Source of the DNA: Veillonella sp. VA139
Lineage (GTDB): Bacteria > Bacillota > Negativicutes > Veillonellales > Veillonellaceae
Length of the DNA stretch: 64,000 nucleotides
Direction of reading: 5' to 3'
NCBI RefSeq assembly: GCF_003992005.1
Contig: NZ_RQVL01000004.1
Coordinates: 53,061-117,060 of the forward strand
Positions 62,324-64,000 of the stretch are shown one piece after another (position 1 is the stretch's first letter; each line of letters starts with the position of its first letter). The position numbers were made by a program, and so were the translations under genes. A model generated the notes under the pieces. The model was not told where the DNA came from. It searched no databases and saw nothing but the letters and a program-made list of their open reading frames with translations.

Positions 62324-63178
62324 CTATACTGTTTCTTGGTAGTAAATACCTTTCTTTTTGTTGTTCAATACGAATGCATCATATACGATACGCCCCTCTA
62401 CTAATACGCCATTAATGCCCGGAGGGTTGATATGATCTTTTACGCTTGTTAGATGTTGAGCAAAAATAGTGGAATGTTTATAGGCCACCATAAAGCCGAA
62501 TTTTTCAGGCACTCGCACGGATGGTACTTTAATTACGTTTAATCCATCAAGATTAGAGATAATGCCCGTCATTCGCATATCTTGCCCTTGTGTTGTTTCT
62601 AGTACCACCTCTTTGGATTTTTTGAGGATTTGATACACTTCGGGTGTTACTACTAAATTTCTATCAGTGTTAGGCACAAACGCATTATCAAGTTCTGTAT
62701 TGGCCTTTAGAATCTCATCATAAATGTTTTCAGGGGTTAGGGTTACTGCTGTAGGCTTAATGCCCGCTCCTGTAATCATTTTATTGAGTACATACTTTTC
62801 AACATTAGGAATAACAACTTCACTCATTTGTCGCCCAATAGATTGGGTTAAGGCTTCCTCGTATCCTAATGTTTGTTCCATATCTAAATGATCCATTACA
62901 TATGTAAAGGCTTTATCTTGCGTTAGACGTTCCGTTTGTGTTGTATGGTCTAAGTCTGTAGGTGTTCCATAACGGCCGTATTCTCCCTCGCCTAGTTTTC
63001 CGTGGCGGTGGTAGTCTGTTAATTGTGCAGTAGCTACTGTATACACTTTTACAGCGTCAGCACCCACCCAATAATAATCCTGTTGGTTTGTAATTGTTCC
63101 TAATGGTGTACTCTTTGTAAATCTCTCATCCACAAAAGTGGTGAATAGGGTTCTTAAATCAATGTTTGGTTCTCCCAT
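62324..63178 (-). CDS. Phage major capsid protein
   Basis: 284 residues. The start IDLRTLFTTFVDERFTKST, then WVGADAVKVYTV, the GRYGTPTDL loop and the later PNVEKYVLNKMITGAG are typical of a group of Firmicutes phage capsid proteins with the HK97 fold. It follows a scaffold gene by 14 bases. The ribosome site is weak (GAAAGCGAG). Confidence 0.88.
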   Translation of the reverse strand: MGEPNIDLRTLFTTFVDERFTKSTPLGTITNQQDYYWVGADAVKVYTVATAQLTDYHRHGKLGEGEYGRYGTPTDLDHTTQTERLTQDKAFTYVMDHLDMEQTLGYEEALTQSIGRQMSEVVIPNVEKYVLNKMITGAGIKPTAVTLTPENIYDEILKANTELDNAFVPNTDRNLVVTPEVYQILKKSKEVVLETTQGQDMRMTGIISNLDGLNVIKVPSVRVPEKFGFMVAYKHSTIFAQHLTSVKDHINPPGINGVLVEGRIVYDAFVLNNKKKGIYYQETV

Positions 63179-63192
63179 ATATAACTCGCTTT

Positions 63193-63663
63193 CTAGCTAT
63201 TAAAGGCTTTTCTGTATCGCTCCATTTCGTCAATTTCCCTATGGCTTTGAGATAGATTTTTATGACCGCTCCCCGGCTTTTGTAGACTTTTTATAGCCCA
63301 TGGGTTAGCGTCCCCCCATTCCTTTAGATACTCATCAGCGTTTGTTCCATCTAGTAATAATTCGCCCTGATCGTCCAAAGTCGCTTTACCATCAAACATA
63401 GGGTATATTTCTTTAGGTGCTACTATATGATTGCCTTCTAGCTTTTGTAATAACTTATTTTTTAAATTCTCATCATACCGAATACGTTCTTTTTCTAAGT
63501 ATTCAGCTTTGGTATTTTCTAATTCTGCTGTTACTCGTGCTACTTGTTCTTGTAATGCTTGCACGTTGTCAGCGTCTTTGTTATATCTTGCCCGTTCACG
63601 TTCTAACCGCTCTTGGACAATCTGATTTACTTCTTCTTGTGTAAACGTCTTTTCATTTTCCAT
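63193..63663 (-). CDS. Phage capsid scaffolding protein (DUF4355 type)
   Basis: 156 residues: a long N-terminal coiled coil (FTQEEVNQIVQERLERERAR) followed by a short globular part and a charged tail (REIDEMERYRKAFNS). Such proteins direct procapsid assembly. AAAGGAG precedes the ATG. Order scaffold then capsid is the normal phage head order. Confidence 0.85.
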   Translation of the reverse strand: MENEKTFTQEEVNQIVQERLERERARYNKDADNVQALQEQVARVTAELENTKAEYLEKERIRYDENLKNKLLQKLEGNHIVAPKEIYPMFDGKATLDDQGELLLDGTNADEYLKEWGDANPWAIKSLQKPGSGHKNLSQSHREIDEMERYRKAFNS

Positions 63664-63704
63664 TGGTAAATCTCCTTTTTTCCTGTTAGTTCAGTACACT
63701 ACGC

Positions 63705-63742
63705 AACAAGTGATATAGAGAAAAGGAACTATACCACTTGTT
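63705..63742. repeat. Hairpin upstream of the scaffold gene
   Basis: AACAAGTGATATAG (63705-63718) and CTATACCACTTGTT (63729-63742) pair at 13 of 14 positions. Confidence 0.65.
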
Positions 63743-63754
63743 ACAGTATCCAAT

Positions 63755-63871
63755 GTACCGCATGGATCAGGTGCTTTACGCTGGCAGTAAATACATAAAA
63801 AAGCCGTGAAAACTATTAGCATAATTTGCCAATAATTCCCACGGCTTTCGCCTTACATTTTCATGCGGTAC
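63755..63871 (-). ncRNA. Nested hairpin element between phage head genes
   Basis: GTACCGCATG (63755-63764) pairs with CATGCGGTAC (63862-63871) and encloses the terminator-like hairpin at 63797-63848. On the minus strand a GGC-GAAA-GCC mini-stem is also possible. The arrangement suggests a structured leader or processed RNA in the phage head transcript. No family is recognised. Confidence 0.4.
63797..63848 (-). terminator. Terminator-like hairpin in the phage head region
   Basis: AAAGCCGTG (63800-63808) and CACGGCTTT (63840-63848), followed by six T residues on the minus strand. It lies after the partial gene at the right edge. Confidence 0.7.
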
Positions 63872-63904
63872 TTGTATTATTATAGCATAAATCGCATAAT
63901 AAAA

Positions 63905-64000
63905 CTACTTCTTAGGCTTTAAAGACGGTGTCAAGTTTTTGTTGGAAAAATAATTACCTAGCTTTAAAAGAGGGTTCCTCGTCACTAAAGAATCCTGCGT
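63905..64000 (-). CDS. Phage gene, 3' end only
   Basis: The last 31 codons of a minus-strand frame enter from the right edge and stop at TAG (63905-63907), reading LVTRNPLLKLGNYFSNKN with a lysine-rich end. It lies upstream of the scaffold gene, so a portal, minor head or head-morphogenesis protein is likely by position only. Confidence 0.55.
   Translation of the reverse strand, partial: TQDSLVTRNPLLKLGNYFSNKNLTPSLKPKK

Noticed and set aside
63755..63871. Possible hammerhead ribozyme in the phage head region
   Set aside because: The CUGANGA and GAAA core elements are not found in the required order, despite a GGC-GAAA-GCC mini-stem.

Overview
The window reads as a chromosome segment of a low-GC Negativicutes bacterium, most likely a Veillonella. 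This rests on the overall gene repertoire, including the stand-alone formate-tetrahydrofolate ligase/FchA pair, and on a Bacillus-type alaS-ireB-ruvX-yrzB-mltG-trmR-trhP order inside an otherwise Negativicutes-like gene set. No 16S gene is present, so the genus is an inference. Almost every gene lies on the minus strand. The plus-strand genes are guaC, a recombinase inside a restriction locus, a candidate small RNA and a 37-residue toxin.

Layout. 1-6007: a one-carbon operon (fhs, fchA) followed by a large SARP/LAL-type regulator and an NhaC-type antiporter that runs off the left edge. 6389-8380: a glutamate/dicarboxylate symporter with a candidate attenuator, and a divergent candidate small RNA with three CU-loop hairpins and its own terminator. 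8381-11354: thiT-mobAB-moeA (thiamine uptake and molybdenum cofactor). 11612-17681: guaC, PepSY protein plus crotonase, sirohaem sulfite/nitrite reductase, an orphan DnaA-like ATPase and a methyltransferase. 17932-19817: an unrecognised AT-rich gene, three tRNA genes (Arg, Gly, Pro), duplicated tRNA-Arg 3' ends and three covarying palindromes. 19818-30442: the tRNA-modification/cell-wall operon, extended downstream by two SUKH (SMI1/KNR4)-type paralogues, one carrying DUF4261. 30544-37901: a type I restriction-modification locus with frameshifted hsdR, half-length hsdS, long hsdM and an inserted tyrosine recombinase bounded by inverted repeats.

37993-41396: metal ABC transporter, an NlpC/P60 cell-wall hydrolase and a lipid-linked glycosyltransferase. 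41428-45561: a thiamine operon (thiS-F-G-H and a ThiE-like gene) under a TPP riboswitch followed by two terminators. 45628-51598: housekeeping genes (murI, thioesterase, SDR, TSUP exporter, YerC). 51772-55934: metNIQ, an ECF S-component and D-amino-acid transaminase. 55935-56609: a 145-bp tandem repeat. 56610-60483: membrane acyltransferase, DUF4127 protein and a TRIC-type channel.

60551-64000: the edge of an integrated phage-like element. A tRNA 3'-end fragment (candidate att) is followed by a type I toxin-antitoxin locus with the architecture of Fst/par, then small phage genes, a major capsid gene and a scaffold gene. No tail genes lie between the capsid gene and the att. A second, toxin-less copy of the antitoxin-RNA unit lies just outside the candidate att. 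These RNA elements and the 7.9-8.2 kb small RNA are the parts I consider most worth following up.
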